Shown: piece by piece, positions 8,234-15,650 of the stretch | Layout: the number at the start of each line of letters is the position of its first letter | How positions within the stretch are numbered: position 1 is the first letter of the stretch | NCBI RefSeq assembly: GCF_002435945.1 | Contig: NZ_DIXC01000044.1 | Location: 1 to 38,928, forward strand | Source: Mesotoga sp. UBA6090 | Lineage (GTDB): Bacteria; Thermotogota; Thermotogae; Petrotogales; Kosmotogaceae | Direction: 5' to 3' | Length of the DNA: 38,928 nucleotides | The notes under the pieces: generated by a model | What the model was told of the DNA's origin: nothing | The model's input: only the letters and a program-made list of their open reading frames with translations | Database searches by the model: none | Translations under genes and position numbers: made by a program

Positions 8234-9115
8234 GTGATCAAACTGAAAAGACATCCGTTAAATCCTCTGATCTCTCCAGTCCCGCAACATCACTGGGAAT
8301 CGAAGTATGTTTTCAACTGTGCCGTCATCAATCGTGATGGAGTATTTCACATGCTCTACAGAGCACAGGGCGAGGATATGGTCTCAAGAATTGGATATGC
8401 CGTTTCGCTGGATGGCCTCAGATTCAACCGTTTTGAGAAACCCGTCTTCACTCCCGGAAGTCAATGGGAACTCTACGGTGTTGAAGATCCCAGATTGACT
8501 GAGCTGGAAGGAAAAATCTATATGCAATACACCGCATACTCACCACAAGGGATTAGAATATCGATGGCTTCGACTCTTGACTTTCTTCGGTGGGAACGTT
8601 ACGGTGTAATAATTCCAGATATCGACAACAAAGATGCGGCGCTTTTCCCGAAGAAGATTAGGAGTCGCTATGTGATGTTCCATAGAATTGAGCCAGAGAT
8701 GTACCTGGCATATTCAGATGATTTAGATTCGTGGTCGAAATTTACTTCCATCGCAGGTCCTAGACCGGGTATGTGGGACAACCTGAGAATTGGAGTGGGC
8801 GCACCCCCAGTTGAGACCGAATACGGATGGCTTGTACTTTACCATGGTGTGGAAAATACCCCTAGACCCACTTATAGACTCGGCTTTATGGTTCTGGATT
8901 TAGAAAACCCCGAGAAAGTTATAAAAAGAAGTGATGAACCAATTCTTGAACCTGAAGAAGAATGGGAAATCTTCGGAGGTGTTCCCAACGTTGTTTTCTC
9001 CGACGCTATGGTTGAGCATGAAGATAACTATTTCATCTATTACGGAGCGGCAGATAACCATATTGCCGTCGCAACAATTGAGAAAGAGACTGTGTTGGAC
9101 TGGATAAGGAGTTGA
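8234..9115 (+). CDS. GH130 family enzyme, probable cytosolic beta-mannoside phosphorylase
   Basis: This 293-residue protein has no signal peptide and a five-bladed beta-propeller pattern. 'GVEDPRL' (about residues 84-90) carries the GH130 catalytic aspartate, and 'GAPPVET', 'YHGVE' and 'YYGAAD' are family-conserved. GH130 phosphorylases split beta-mannosides with inorganic phosphate to mannose-1-phosphate. The HR pair (VMFHRI) and the His of 'YHG' sit where phosphorylases bind phosphate, as I recall the family, so phosphorolysis is inferred. I prefer the GTG at 8234 because AAGGAG lies eight nt upstream; the GTG at 8225 overlaps that site. Its place behind the importer suggests it processes imported disaccharides or oligosaccharides. 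The exact linkage (1,4 or 1,2; mannose-glucose or mannose-mannose) cannot be read here. Confidence 0.88.
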   Translation: MIKLKRHPLNPLISPVPQHHWESKYVFNCAVINRDGVFHMLYRAQGEDMVSRIGYAVSLDGLRFNRFEKPVFTPGSQWELYGVEDPRLTELEGKIYMQYTAYSPQGIRISMASTLDFLRWERYGVIIPDIDNKDAALFPKKIRSRYVMFHRIEPEMYLAYSDDLDSWSKFTSIAGPRPGMWDNLRIGVGAPPVETEYGWLVLYHGVENTPRPTYRLGFMVLDLENPEKVIKRSDEPILEPEEEWEIFGGVPNVVFSDAMVEHEDNYFIYYGAADNHIAVATIEKETVLDWIRS

Positions 9116-9119
9116 TTAT

Positions 9120-10070
9120 ATGAAAAGACCATTGACATTAGTATTTCTCTTCCTGGTTTCATTGGCATGTGCAGTCTCTATAAAGTTTGAATCGCTTTAT
9201 AATATTGAAAGAGCTTCCAATCTTCCTTTGCTGATGTCACAAGGTATTGATTGGGAGAGCAAGGCTGTATTCAATCCGACTGCCATAGTTGTGGATTCTA
9301 CAGTGTATCTACTGTACAGATCTGAAGACTGGACGGGAACAGGTAGATGGAACGGCACATCCAGGATCGGCATGGCCAAGTCGGAAGATGGATTTGAATT
9401 CTCAAGGCAAGATCTTCCCCTGATAACTCCTACTGAACCATACGAGATCCCAGGCGGATGTGAAGATCCTCGTATAGTGAAGATTGAAGACCTCTATATA
9501 CTCACTTACACAGGATATGACGGTGGGAAAGCGAGACTGTGCATCGCCACATCAACAGATTTTGTTGAATGGGAAAAGCTGGGACCAGTCTTTGAAGGTG
9601 ATACTTGGTCAAAGTCCGGTGCGATTGTACCTGCAAAGATTGATGGTAAGTATTTCATGTATTTCGGCGATTCCTCTATTAAGCTCGCCTATTCAACGGA
9701 CTTGAAGAACTGGACTATCTATCCCCGACCAGTAATGGAACCAAGACCAGGAAACTTTGACAGCAGGTTGATAGAGCCAGGCCCAACTCCAATAATCACT
9801 GATGAGGGAATATTGCTGATCTATAACAGCGCGGATTTTTCGACGATCTACAGACCCGGAGCTGCCCTATTCGATATTGATAATCCCAGGAAACTTGTAA
9901 AAAGGACTGATAAACCTCTTGTTGAGCCGGAACTTTCCTGGGAAAAGCAAGGTCAAGTTCCGAACGTAATTTTCATTGAAGGGGCGGTAGTCATAGAAGA
10001 AAAACTGATTCTTTACTATGGAGCTGCTGACACTTACATTGGTGCGTTCGTTGTCGATCTGAGCATCTGA
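9120..10070 (+). CDS. Exported GH130 family paralogue, probable beta-mannosidase-type hydrolase
   Basis: This 316-residue GH130 protein has an N-terminal signal (MKRPLTLVFLFLVSLACA), unlike its cytosolic neighbour. The catalytic-aspartate motif is kept (GGCEDPRIV), as are 'FNPTAIV' and 'YYGAAD'. At the places where the neighbour has HR (VMFHRI) and His (YHG), this protein has YFGDSS and YNSAD. GH130 members that lack phosphate-binding residues are known to be hydrolases, and phosphate-dependent cleavage outside the cell would waste the product. I therefore infer hydrolysis of beta-mannosidic bonds in the periplasm or at the surface. The ATG at 9120 has AAGGAG inside the end of the previous gene, 4 nt away, so the two are coupled. 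It is the last gene of the operon; a 27-nt gap separates it from the convergent rluB. Confidence 0.85.
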   Translation: MKRPLTLVFLFLVSLACAVSIKFESLYNIERASNLPLLMSQGIDWESKAVFNPTAIVVDSTVYLLYRSEDWTGTGRWNGTSRIGMAKSEDGFEFSRQDLPLITPTEPYEIPGGCEDPRIVKIEDLYILTYTGYDGGKARLCIATSTDFVEWEKLGPVFEGDTWSKSGAIVPAKIDGKYFMYFGDSSIKLAYSTDLKNWTIYPRPVMEPRPGNFDSRLIEPGPTPIITDEGILLIYNSADFSTIYRPGAALFDIDNPRKLVKRTDKPLVEPELSWEKQGQVPNVIFIEGAVVIEEKLILYYGAADTYIGAFVVDLSI

Positions 10071-10097
10071 AGAGAAAAACCTTGCTAGTATATGCAT

Positions 10098-10856
10098 CTA
10101 AAGGTTCTTATTGCCTTTTCTAGGGGTCCTCTTCTGGGCCCCTTTGCTTAACAAATCGATTTCTTTCCGGCTAAGTCTCTTTACATCGCCAGGATTAGGA
10201 ACGAGAGATATACTTAGTGTTCCGATAGATACCCTGACAAGGCTCACAACAGGTTTATTGAACACCTTGAAAATCTCTCTTATCTCTCGTTTATGGCCCT
10301 CATAAATCGTAATAGAATACTTCGAAAAATTCCCTTCACTTCGCAGAAGCCTTATCTTTGCTGGAGAGGTTTTGAATCCATCGTTAAGAGTGACTCCAAT
10401 CTTCACTGCTTGGAGATCGCGATCGTCAAGAATTCCCTTTACTCGTGCGACATAAGTTTTCTCTATCTCTGAAGCGGGATGTGAAACAAGATTCGCAAGA
10501 TCGCCGTCGTTTGTCATCAATATGAGGCCACAACTGTCTTGATCTAGCCTACCCACGTGAAAGACCCTCTCTTTGATCTTTCCGTCAATTAAATCTGTAA
10601 GCGTTTTCCTTCCTCGATCATCGCTCATGGCACTGAGATATCCAATTGGTTTGTTGACTAGATAGACGACCTTCTCTTCGCCAGAAAAACTCAGTCTGCT
10701 TCCGTCAAGAAGTATTTCAGAAGATTCAGGTGTGACATCAAGCCTCGGGTAAGTCTCTATCCTGCCGTTCACTTTCACCCTCCCGTCTAGGATCGCTTGG
10801 GTTGATTTTCTCCTCGACATTCCCGTTATCTGTGAGATTATCTCGTGAAGTCTCAA
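10098..10856 (-). CDS. rluB: 23S rRNA pseudouridine synthase, RluB/RsuA family
   Basis: The 252-residue protein has an N-terminal S4 RNA-binding domain (RLHEIISQITGMSRRKST, then RVKVNGR), followed by the RluB/RsuA catalytic domain with the aspartate motif GRLDQDSCGL and 'LVNKPIG'. These enzymes isomerise a uridine in rRNA. The S4 domain normally begins right at the N-terminus, so I place the start at the TTG at 10856, preceded by GGGAGAAG. The longer frame to 11060 adds low-quality sequence that simply shadows scpB. This start makes the gene overlap the 3' end of scpB by 119 nt in another frame. Which uridine is modified is not visible. Confidence 0.88.
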   Translation of the reverse strand: MRLHEIISQITGMSRRKSTQAILDGRVKVNGRIETYPRLDVTPESSEILLDGSRLSFSGEEKVVYLVNKPIGYLSAMSDDRGRKTLTDLIDGKIKERVFHVGRLDQDSCGLILMTNDGDLANLVSHPASEIEKTYVARVKGILDDRDLQAVKIGVTLNDGFKTSPAKIRLLRSEGNFSKYSITIYEGHKREIREIFKVFNKPVVSLVRVSIGTLSISLVPNPGDVKRLSRKEIDLLSKGAQKRTPRKGNKNL

Positions 10857-11382
10857 AATTATCTTCTCCCTCGCCGAAAGCCAAACCTTCAACGATCTCT
10901 GCAAGATCGTCAACCTGAAACAACTCGTAGAACCGAGAAGTGACTTTGTAGAGATAAGGTCTCCCGGGTAACTTAGACTTTCTCTTTCCGACAAGCCCCA
11001 TTTTTGATAGCTCAAGAAGCTGGGACTGAGAAGAACGTCCCCTAATAAGCTCAACATCATTCCTGGTTAGTGGACCTTTGACGGCCACTACTGCCAGAAC
11101 TTCCATCTGAGTGTCTGTTATGCTTACAAGAGGCCTTACCGAAATCTGACTCACAAAAGACTGAATCGATGCCTTCGTATAGAACCTGAGCTTGCCATTA
11201 ACTGACTTGATCATAACACCGTGTTCATGACCTTCATATTCTTTCTCAAGTTCTTCCAGAAGCAGCATAACCTGGCTAAGCTTTATCCCAATAATCGAGG
11301 CTACTCGCGAAGGCTCGATCCCGCTCTTTGCCGAAAAGATCAATGCTTCCATGACGGCCTTCTTTGTTAATTCCTCGCTCAC
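10738..11382 (-). CDS. scpB: Segregation and condensation protein B
   Basis: This 214-residue protein has the tandem winged-helix arrangement of ScpB: KKAVMEALIFSAKSGIEP at the N-terminus and 'VVAVKGPLTRNDVELIRGRSS' in the second domain, followed by 'GRPYLYKVTSRFYELF'. ScpB dimerises and, with ScpA and SMC, makes the bacterial condensin complex. It starts with GTG, overlapping the scpA stop by 4 nt (GTGA). The last 40 residues are polar, charged and low-complexity, and are encoded in the stretch that also encodes the S4 domain of rluB in another frame. The tail may be dispensable. Confidence 0.92.
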   Translation of the reverse strand: MSEELTKKAVMEALIFSAKSGIEPSRVASIIGIKLSQVMLLLEELEKEYEGHEHGVMIKSVNGKLRFYTKASIQSFVSQISVRPLVSITDTQMEVLAVVAVKGPLTRNDVELIRGRSSQSQLLELSKMGLVGKRKSKLPGRPYLYKVTSRFYELFQVDDLAEIVEGLAFGEGEDNFETSRDNLTDNGNVEEKINPSDPRREGESERQDRDLPEA

Positions 11383-12071
11383 GAAACCTTCCTCCTGAGA
11401 GTGAGGGGTTCTACGGTGTCAAGATAGTACCTGTTCAGTTTGAGCAACTCAAGAACTGCCAGAAAGGAAACGATAATCTCTGATCTGCTTTCGAGACTCA
11501 TTAGGAATTTGTGAAGCTCTATCGTTTCATAAAGTTGCTCGATCTGCATCATTCTATCTTCGACGTTTATGCTTTCCGAGACTATTGTGTATACCCTTTC
11601 TCTTAGCACAGTTTCTTTAAGTATAGCCTTGAACGCTTCCGTCAATTCATCTGGAAGATCTTCCTTTCTTTCTTGATCTACCATTGGCTTCGCGGTTGCC
11701 CTTTCATAGCTGTATGCATCGTACAACTTTACCCTGAATTCCTTAGACAGGTCCTTTATAGCCTTATACTCCTCGACTCTCCGGTAAAGCTCCTTCCTCT
11801 GGTTGTCAAATACCTCAGCCTCGTTGTTACTGATTCTCGGAAGCAGTGCCTTCGATTTCATCTCCATTAGGGTTGAAGCCATAACAAGGAAATCCGAAGT
11901 CACAACCATATCAAGTGATTTCATTTTGTTGACATGAGTGATGAACTCATCTGCAATCACTGTGATTGGGATCAACCGAATATCTACCCGGTGTTTCCTG
12001 ACTAGATAAACCAGTAGATCAAGTGGTCCTTCAAATTCGGGAAAACTGAAGACCAGTTCAAGCTGCTCCAT
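11379..12071 (-). CDS. scpA: Segregation and condensation protein A (kleisin)
   Basis: This 230-residue kleisin has the hallmark N-terminus 'FPEFEGPLDLLVYLVRKHRVDI', 'ASTLMEMKSKALLPR', and the C-terminal 'FLAVLELLKLNR' winged-helix segment. It bridges the SMC heads and binds ScpB in the condensin complex on the nucleoid. The ATG at 12071 is used, since GGGTGGTGA sits just upstream over the trpS stop; the GTG codons at 12080 and 12077 would overlap trpS. It lies in the trpS-scpA-scpB-rluB operon, with gaps of a few nt or overlaps. Confidence 0.94.
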   Translation of the reverse strand: MEQLELVFSFPEFEGPLDLLVYLVRKHRVDIRLIPITVIADEFITHVNKMKSLDMVVTSDFLVMASTLMEMKSKALLPRISNNEAEVFDNQRKELYRRVEEYKAIKDLSKEFRVKLYDAYSYERATAKPMVDQERKEDLPDELTEAFKAILKETVLRERVYTIVSESINVEDRMMQIEQLYETIELHKFLMSLESRSEIIVSFLAVLELLKLNRYYLDTVEPLTLRRKVS

Positions 12072-12073
12072 GG

Positions 12074-13057
12074 TCACCACCCCAGCTTCGTTGCTTCAAG
12101 AACTCTCTTCATTGTCTCCTTTGCCACTTCTCTAGCCTTTCGATTGCCATCTTCAATTATTCTGGAAAGTTCGGAAGTGTTCTCCTTGAGATATGATAGT
12201 TTTTCCCAGACGGGAGATAGTTTAGCGACAAGGTTTCTCTGAAGCACTCTCTTGCATTCCAGACACCCTATGCCTGCCGTCTTACATCCTTGAACAACCC
12301 ATTCTTTTTCTTTATCAGAAGAAGTGAAGGCCTTGTGATAATCCCAAACCGGGCATTTCTCAGGGTCTCCAGGATCATTCCTTCTCTTTCTTGCAGGATC
12401 TGTCATCATTGGAGCAATCATCTTCCAGAGCTCTTTCTCATCTGTATCTATAAGAATGTAATTCTCGTAACTCTTGGACATCTTTCTGCCATCCGTTCCT
12501 GGAAGCTTAGGGACCTTTGCCAGAATCGGCTCCGGCTCAGGAAAGACCTCGGCAAACTGGTTGTTGAATTTTCTGGCAATCTCCCTGGTAAGCTCTACGT
12601 GATATATCTGATCCTCTCCAACTGGTACTCCTGTGGCAAGATACATAAGAATATCTGCGGCCTGCAGAACAGGATAAAGCAAGAATCCACCACTTGATAA
12701 ATCCCTGTTTGCTATCTGCTCCTTCTGATCCTTGTAAGTGGGTACACGCTCTAGCCTCGAAACAGATACAAGCATGGAAAAATAAAGGAATAGCTCCGCA
12801 TGTTCCTTAATTGCAGATTGAATGAACAGAACGGACTTCTCCGGATCAAGACCAACTGAAACATATGTTCTGATGATATCGAGACTCCAGTCGTGAAAGC
12901 TAGAAGTTTCATCAATGTGTGAAGTAAGACCGTGCCAGTTTGCCACGAAGTAGAAACATTGATTTCCCTGGTCCTGCAGCTCTTTCCACTTCTCCAGAGT
13001 GACAAAATGCCCCAGATGAAGTCTGCCAGTCGAGCGCATACCGCTTAGAATTCGCAC
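12074..13057 (-). CDS. trpS: Tryptophanyl-tRNA synthetase with iron-sulfur cluster motif
   Basis: The 327-residue class I synthetase has the HIGH-type motif HLGHF near residue 16 and the KMSKS loop (GRKMSKSY, around residue 195). After KMSKS it has four cysteines spaced C-x22-C-x6-C-x2-C (starting at CPVWDYHK and ending at GCLEC). This is the spacing reported for the [4Fe-4S] cluster of T. maritima TrpRS, thought to help anticodon recognition. It charges tRNA-Trp in the cytosol. The start is a GTG with GGAGGG five nt upstream. It leads the operon with scpA, scpB and rluB. No T-box or trp attenuator was seen upstream. Confidence 0.96.
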   Translation of the reverse strand: MRILSGMRSTGRLHLGHFVTLEKWKELQDQGNQCFYFVANWHGLTSHIDETSSFHDWSLDIIRTYVSVGLDPEKSVLFIQSAIKEHAELFLYFSMLVSVSRLERVPTYKDQKEQIANRDLSSGGFLLYPVLQAADILMYLATGVPVGEDQIYHVELTREIARKFNNQFAEVFPEPEPILAKVPKLPGTDGRKMSKSYENYILIDTDEKELWKMIAPMMTDPARKRRNDPGDPEKCPVWDYHKAFTSSDKEKEWVVQGCKTAGIGCLECKRVLQRNLVAKLSPVWEKLSYLKENTSELSRIIEDGNRKAREVAKETMKRVLEATKLGW

Positions 13058-13200
13058 TGAAATCCCTCCAAACCGAAATCCAGAAATATAAATGCACTAG
13101 CTGATCGTTGATGGCGATCACAAAGGGCCACAATGTATTTTAGCACAGAATGATGTTATCATATTCTCAGGACAATCTAATAATTATTGGGAGGTTACAA

Positions 13201-13794
13201 ATGAAATTCAACACCCTTCTTATCATACTTGTTGTTGTAATGGTTGGAATGACTGCAATAAACATGTTCATGGCATTTAACAACAGACTGGATATAGATA
13301 CCCTGTCATCCAACAGCAACTATTCATATGACTACGAGGGCCGGGCTACACTTGACATCGAAACCGAGATAATTTTCAACAAACCCAGCCAGATGACACA
13401 ATTCCTTGAACAATACGATAAACCTCGGGAAGAACAACTAACAGATTTTCAGGAATCAATGAACCAATTTGCGGAAAGCTTCAGCAGACAGATGTTCGTT
13501 GAGGATTTTCAATCTACGGCTACAGTTCTTGGTTCAAACAGAGTGAAGGTAATTGAACACGCTGTCATTGCAGGTTTTGCAGCCGTTGAGGACGGTGTAG
13601 TGAATACAGACATGGGAGAGATGGAATTCGACCTGACTGGTGAAGCTTATTTGCTGACAGTCTCTCTGCCCCGCGATGCAACGATAATCGGTGTAGATCC
13701 CACCCCCACGGTCTCCGCAGATGGAAATGTCTTCATCTGGACCGATACAGGCAAGACAAACTTTCCTAAGATTCAATTTGCAAGAGGTGAGTAG
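13201..13794 (+). CDS. Membrane-anchored protein of unknown function
   Basis: I do not recognise this 197-residue protein. It has an N-terminal membrane anchor or uncleaved signal (FNTLLIILVVVMVGMTAINMFMAF). A soluble extracytoplasmic region of about 170 residues follows, rich in beta-forming and acidic residues (TLDIETEIIFNKP, GEAYLLTVSLPRDATIIGVDP). The ATG at 13201 has GGGAGGTT six nt upstream; the frame could extend to 13150 but without a ribosome binding site. The stop overlaps the sirtuin start by 8 nt, so the two are translated together. It is divergent from trpS across a 143-nt spacer. A role in the envelope is all that can be inferred. Confidence 0.75.
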   Translation: MKFNTLLIILVVVMVGMTAINMFMAFNNRLDIDTLSSNSNYSYDYEGRATLDIETEIIFNKPSQMTQFLEQYDKPREEQLTDFQESMNQFAESFSRQMFVEDFQSTATVLGSNRVKVIEHAVIAGFAAVEDGVVNTDMGEMEFDLTGEAYLLTVSLPRDATIIGVDPTPTVSADGNVFIWTDTGKTNFPKIQFARGE

Positions 13795-14542
13795 CGTCAG
13801 CCAAGAAGCCGATCTATTCATTTCCCTGATAAGAGAATCAGCAAATACCTCAGTACTTACCGGTGCTGGCGTTTCCGTTGCAAGCGGTATTCCAGATTTT
13901 AGAAGTCCAGGAGGTCTTTACAGCAAAGTCTCACCAGATATATTTGAGCTCGGCTCATTCATGAAAGACCCTGCCAGATACTACAAAGTGGCAAAAGAGA
14001 GAATCCACACGATGGCAGACGCCAAACCCAATGCTACTCATCTTCTCCTGGTCAAGCTTCAGAAAATGGGGTTGATCAAAACGATAGTAACTCAGAACAT
14101 CGATGGTCTTCAACAGAAGGCCGGAGCAGAAGGAGTGGTTGAATTACACGGGACAGCCTCCTTTTTTGATTGTATGAAATGTGGAAAGGAATTTGACAGG
14201 ACAGACCTTGAACTTGTTCTACAAAGAGCCGACATCCCTAAATGCAGTTGCGGTGGTCTGATAAAGCCAAGAATCGTCTTTTTCGGTGAGATGCTTCCCG
14301 AAGATGCAATCAGAAAGGCGGAAGACGCTGCGCAAAACTGTAATCTCTTTCTTGCTATGGGCTCTTCACTGATGGTGTATCCCGCTGCTCAGTTTCCAGT
14401 TATCGCCAGATCCTCCGGTGCGAAAGTTGCAATCGTGAATAGGGAAGAGACGGGTCTTGATTATCTTGCTGATCATGTCTTCAGAGTCGAACTGGAAAGA
14501 TTTTCATGTGAAGTTCTCAATCTTCTGGATGAAGAATCATGA
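13787..14542 (+). CDS. cobB: NAD-dependent protein deacylase, sirtuin (Sir2) family
   Basis: This 251-residue sirtuin has the NAD-binding signature 'LTGAGVSVASGIPDFRS', the catalytic stretch 'TQNIDGL...VVELHG' with the active-site His, the zinc cysteines CMKC and CSC, and 'GSSLMVYPA' and 'IVNREE' in the Rossmann fold. It removes acyl groups from lysines using NAD. I place the start at GTG 13787, which gives the N-terminal length expected from T. maritima Sir2. The longer frame runs through the upstream gene in a different frame and has no ribosome binding site. It overlaps that gene by 8 nt. Its 3' end overlaps the convergent prmC by 26 nt. Confidence 0.94.
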   Translation: MSSVSQEADLFISLIRESANTSVLTGAGVSVASGIPDFRSPGGLYSKVSPDIFELGSFMKDPARYYKVAKERIHTMADAKPNATHLLLVKLQKMGLIKTIVTQNIDGLQQKAGAEGVVELHGTASFFDCMKCGKEFDRTDLELVLQRADIPKCSCGGLIKPRIVFFGEMLPEDAIRKAEDAAQNCNLFLAMGSSLMVYPAAQFPVIARSSGAKVAIVNREETGLDYLADHVFRVELERFSCEVLNLLDEES

Positions 14543-15350
14543 ATCGGTAGTTTCCCGAGAAGTCCTTCCTGAACTCGTAACAGTAACCTTTCAGCTTACG
14601 AGCAAGCTTAAGAAGCCCTTCAGTCCCGTACTGCGATATTTCGAGGTAGACTCTCTTTCCACTGGGTAGATGTCTGAAAAACTCCCTGTAGAAGTCAAGA
14701 CCATCCTCCCCGCCATCTAGCGCAATCTGAGGTTCATGGTTTCTTACAGCTAAATCCAGAGAATCTATGTCGGCTGTCCTAATATATGGAGGATTAGAAA
14801 CCAAGACTTCCACACGTTCCAGAAGAAAGCCTAATCCCTCAATATTGTTTGCCTCAATGAACTTAATGTTATGAATGCCGTTTTTCCGGGCATTTTCCTG
14901 TGCAAGAGCAAGAGCCTCTTTCGAGATGTCTGTCGCGTAAACAATCGCGGAAGGAATGTGGCTGGCCAGTGCGCAGGCTATTGCTCCACTTCCCGTTCCT
15001 ATGTCGGCGAATACTCTTGAACTGTCTTCGCCCGCAATGACAATTTCAACCATCTCCTCTGTCTCGTTACGGGGAATCAAGACGCTAGGAGAGAGCTTGA
15101 GTCGAATCCCAAGGAAATCTCTGAATCCCAGCACATAATCTATAGGTTCTCCACTGGCAACTCTCTCCACCGCAGCAAGGTATCTATTGGCAAGTGGAGA
15201 CTCGATTTCTTCGGTTTTCTTGAGGATAAGATCGGCTTCACTCAGAGATAGAATTTCCTTCGCAAGCAATAACACAACAAAGCGGGAATTCTCAATTCCC
15301 GCCTCAGCCAGTTTCTTCCTGGATATCTCTACTAATTGCTCTGATCTCAC
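14517..15350 (-). CDS. prmC: Peptide chain release factor N5-glutamine methyltransferase (HemK)
   Basis: This 277-residue protein has an N-terminal helical domain, then a SAM-binding Rossmann methyltransferase domain with 'FADIGTGSGAIACALA' (motif I) and the catalytic 'SNPPYI' motif that holds the glutamine side chain. It methylates the GGQ glutamine of RF1 and RF2. It starts with GTG, overlapping the stop of the upstream DUF59 gene by 4 nt (GTGA). The region is like the T. maritima neighbourhood in which HemK, DUF59 and Sir2 genes lie close together (from memory). It closes the rnhB-mazG operon. Confidence 0.95.
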   Translation of the reverse strand: MRSEQLVEISRKKLAEAGIENSRFVVLLLAKEILSLSEADLILKKTEEIESPLANRYLAAVERVASGEPIDYVLGFRDFLGIRLKLSPSVLIPRNETEEMVEIVIAGEDSSRVFADIGTGSGAIACALASHIPSAIVYATDISKEALALAQENARKNGIHNIKFIEANNIEGLGFLLERVEVLVSNPPYIRTADIDSLDLAVRNHEPQIALDGGEDGLDFYREFFRHLPSGKRVYLEISQYGTEGLLKLARKLKGYCYEFRKDFSGNYRFMILHPED

Positions 15351-15649
15351 ATTCCTAGCATCTTTCTTACGTCGTCACTCGCCATCTCAGGTGTCCAGGG
15401 AGGGTCGAAGGTAAGTTCCATTTTGACTTCACCGATCCCTTCGATCTCGCTCACTTTTCTTCTTGCATCTTCTAGCATAAGCCCTGCCAAAGGACACATC
15501 GGCGTCGTCATTGTCATCTTGACTCTAACGTCGTTGTTTTCTTGTACTTCTACACCGTATATCAATCCGAGGGAGACAATATCAAAACCTATTTCGAGAT
15601 CGTACACTTCCCCCAGAGCTTTCATAACAACTTCTTTTGTCAAACTCAA
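15347..15649 (-). CDS. DUF59/MIP18 family protein (SufT-like iron-sulfur assembly factor)
   Basis: This 100-residue protein has the DUF59 core: 'VYDLEIGFDIVSLGLIY', 'MTTPMCPLAGLM' with the conserved cysteine, and the C-terminal 'LTFDPPWTPEMAS'. It closely recalls T. maritima TM0487. Family members are linked to iron-sulfur cluster assembly. I choose the TTG at 15649 because GGAGGAG lies six nt upstream; the ATG at 15664 overlaps the previous gene and has no ribosome binding site. It sits 1 nt after the SurA-like gene and overlaps prmC by 4 nt. The nearby TrpRS is a possible cluster-bearing client, but that is speculation. Confidence 0.9.
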   Translation of the reverse strand: MSLTKEVVMKALGEVYDLEIGFDIVSLGLIYGVEVQENNDVRVKMTMTTPMCPLAGLMLEDARRKVSEIEGIGEVKMELTFDPPWTPEMASDDVRKMLGM

Positions 15650-15650
15650 T

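Noticed and set aside
12290..12697. 135-codon + strand frame inside trpS
   Set aside because: Lies opposite the KMSKS and Fe-S motif region of trpS.
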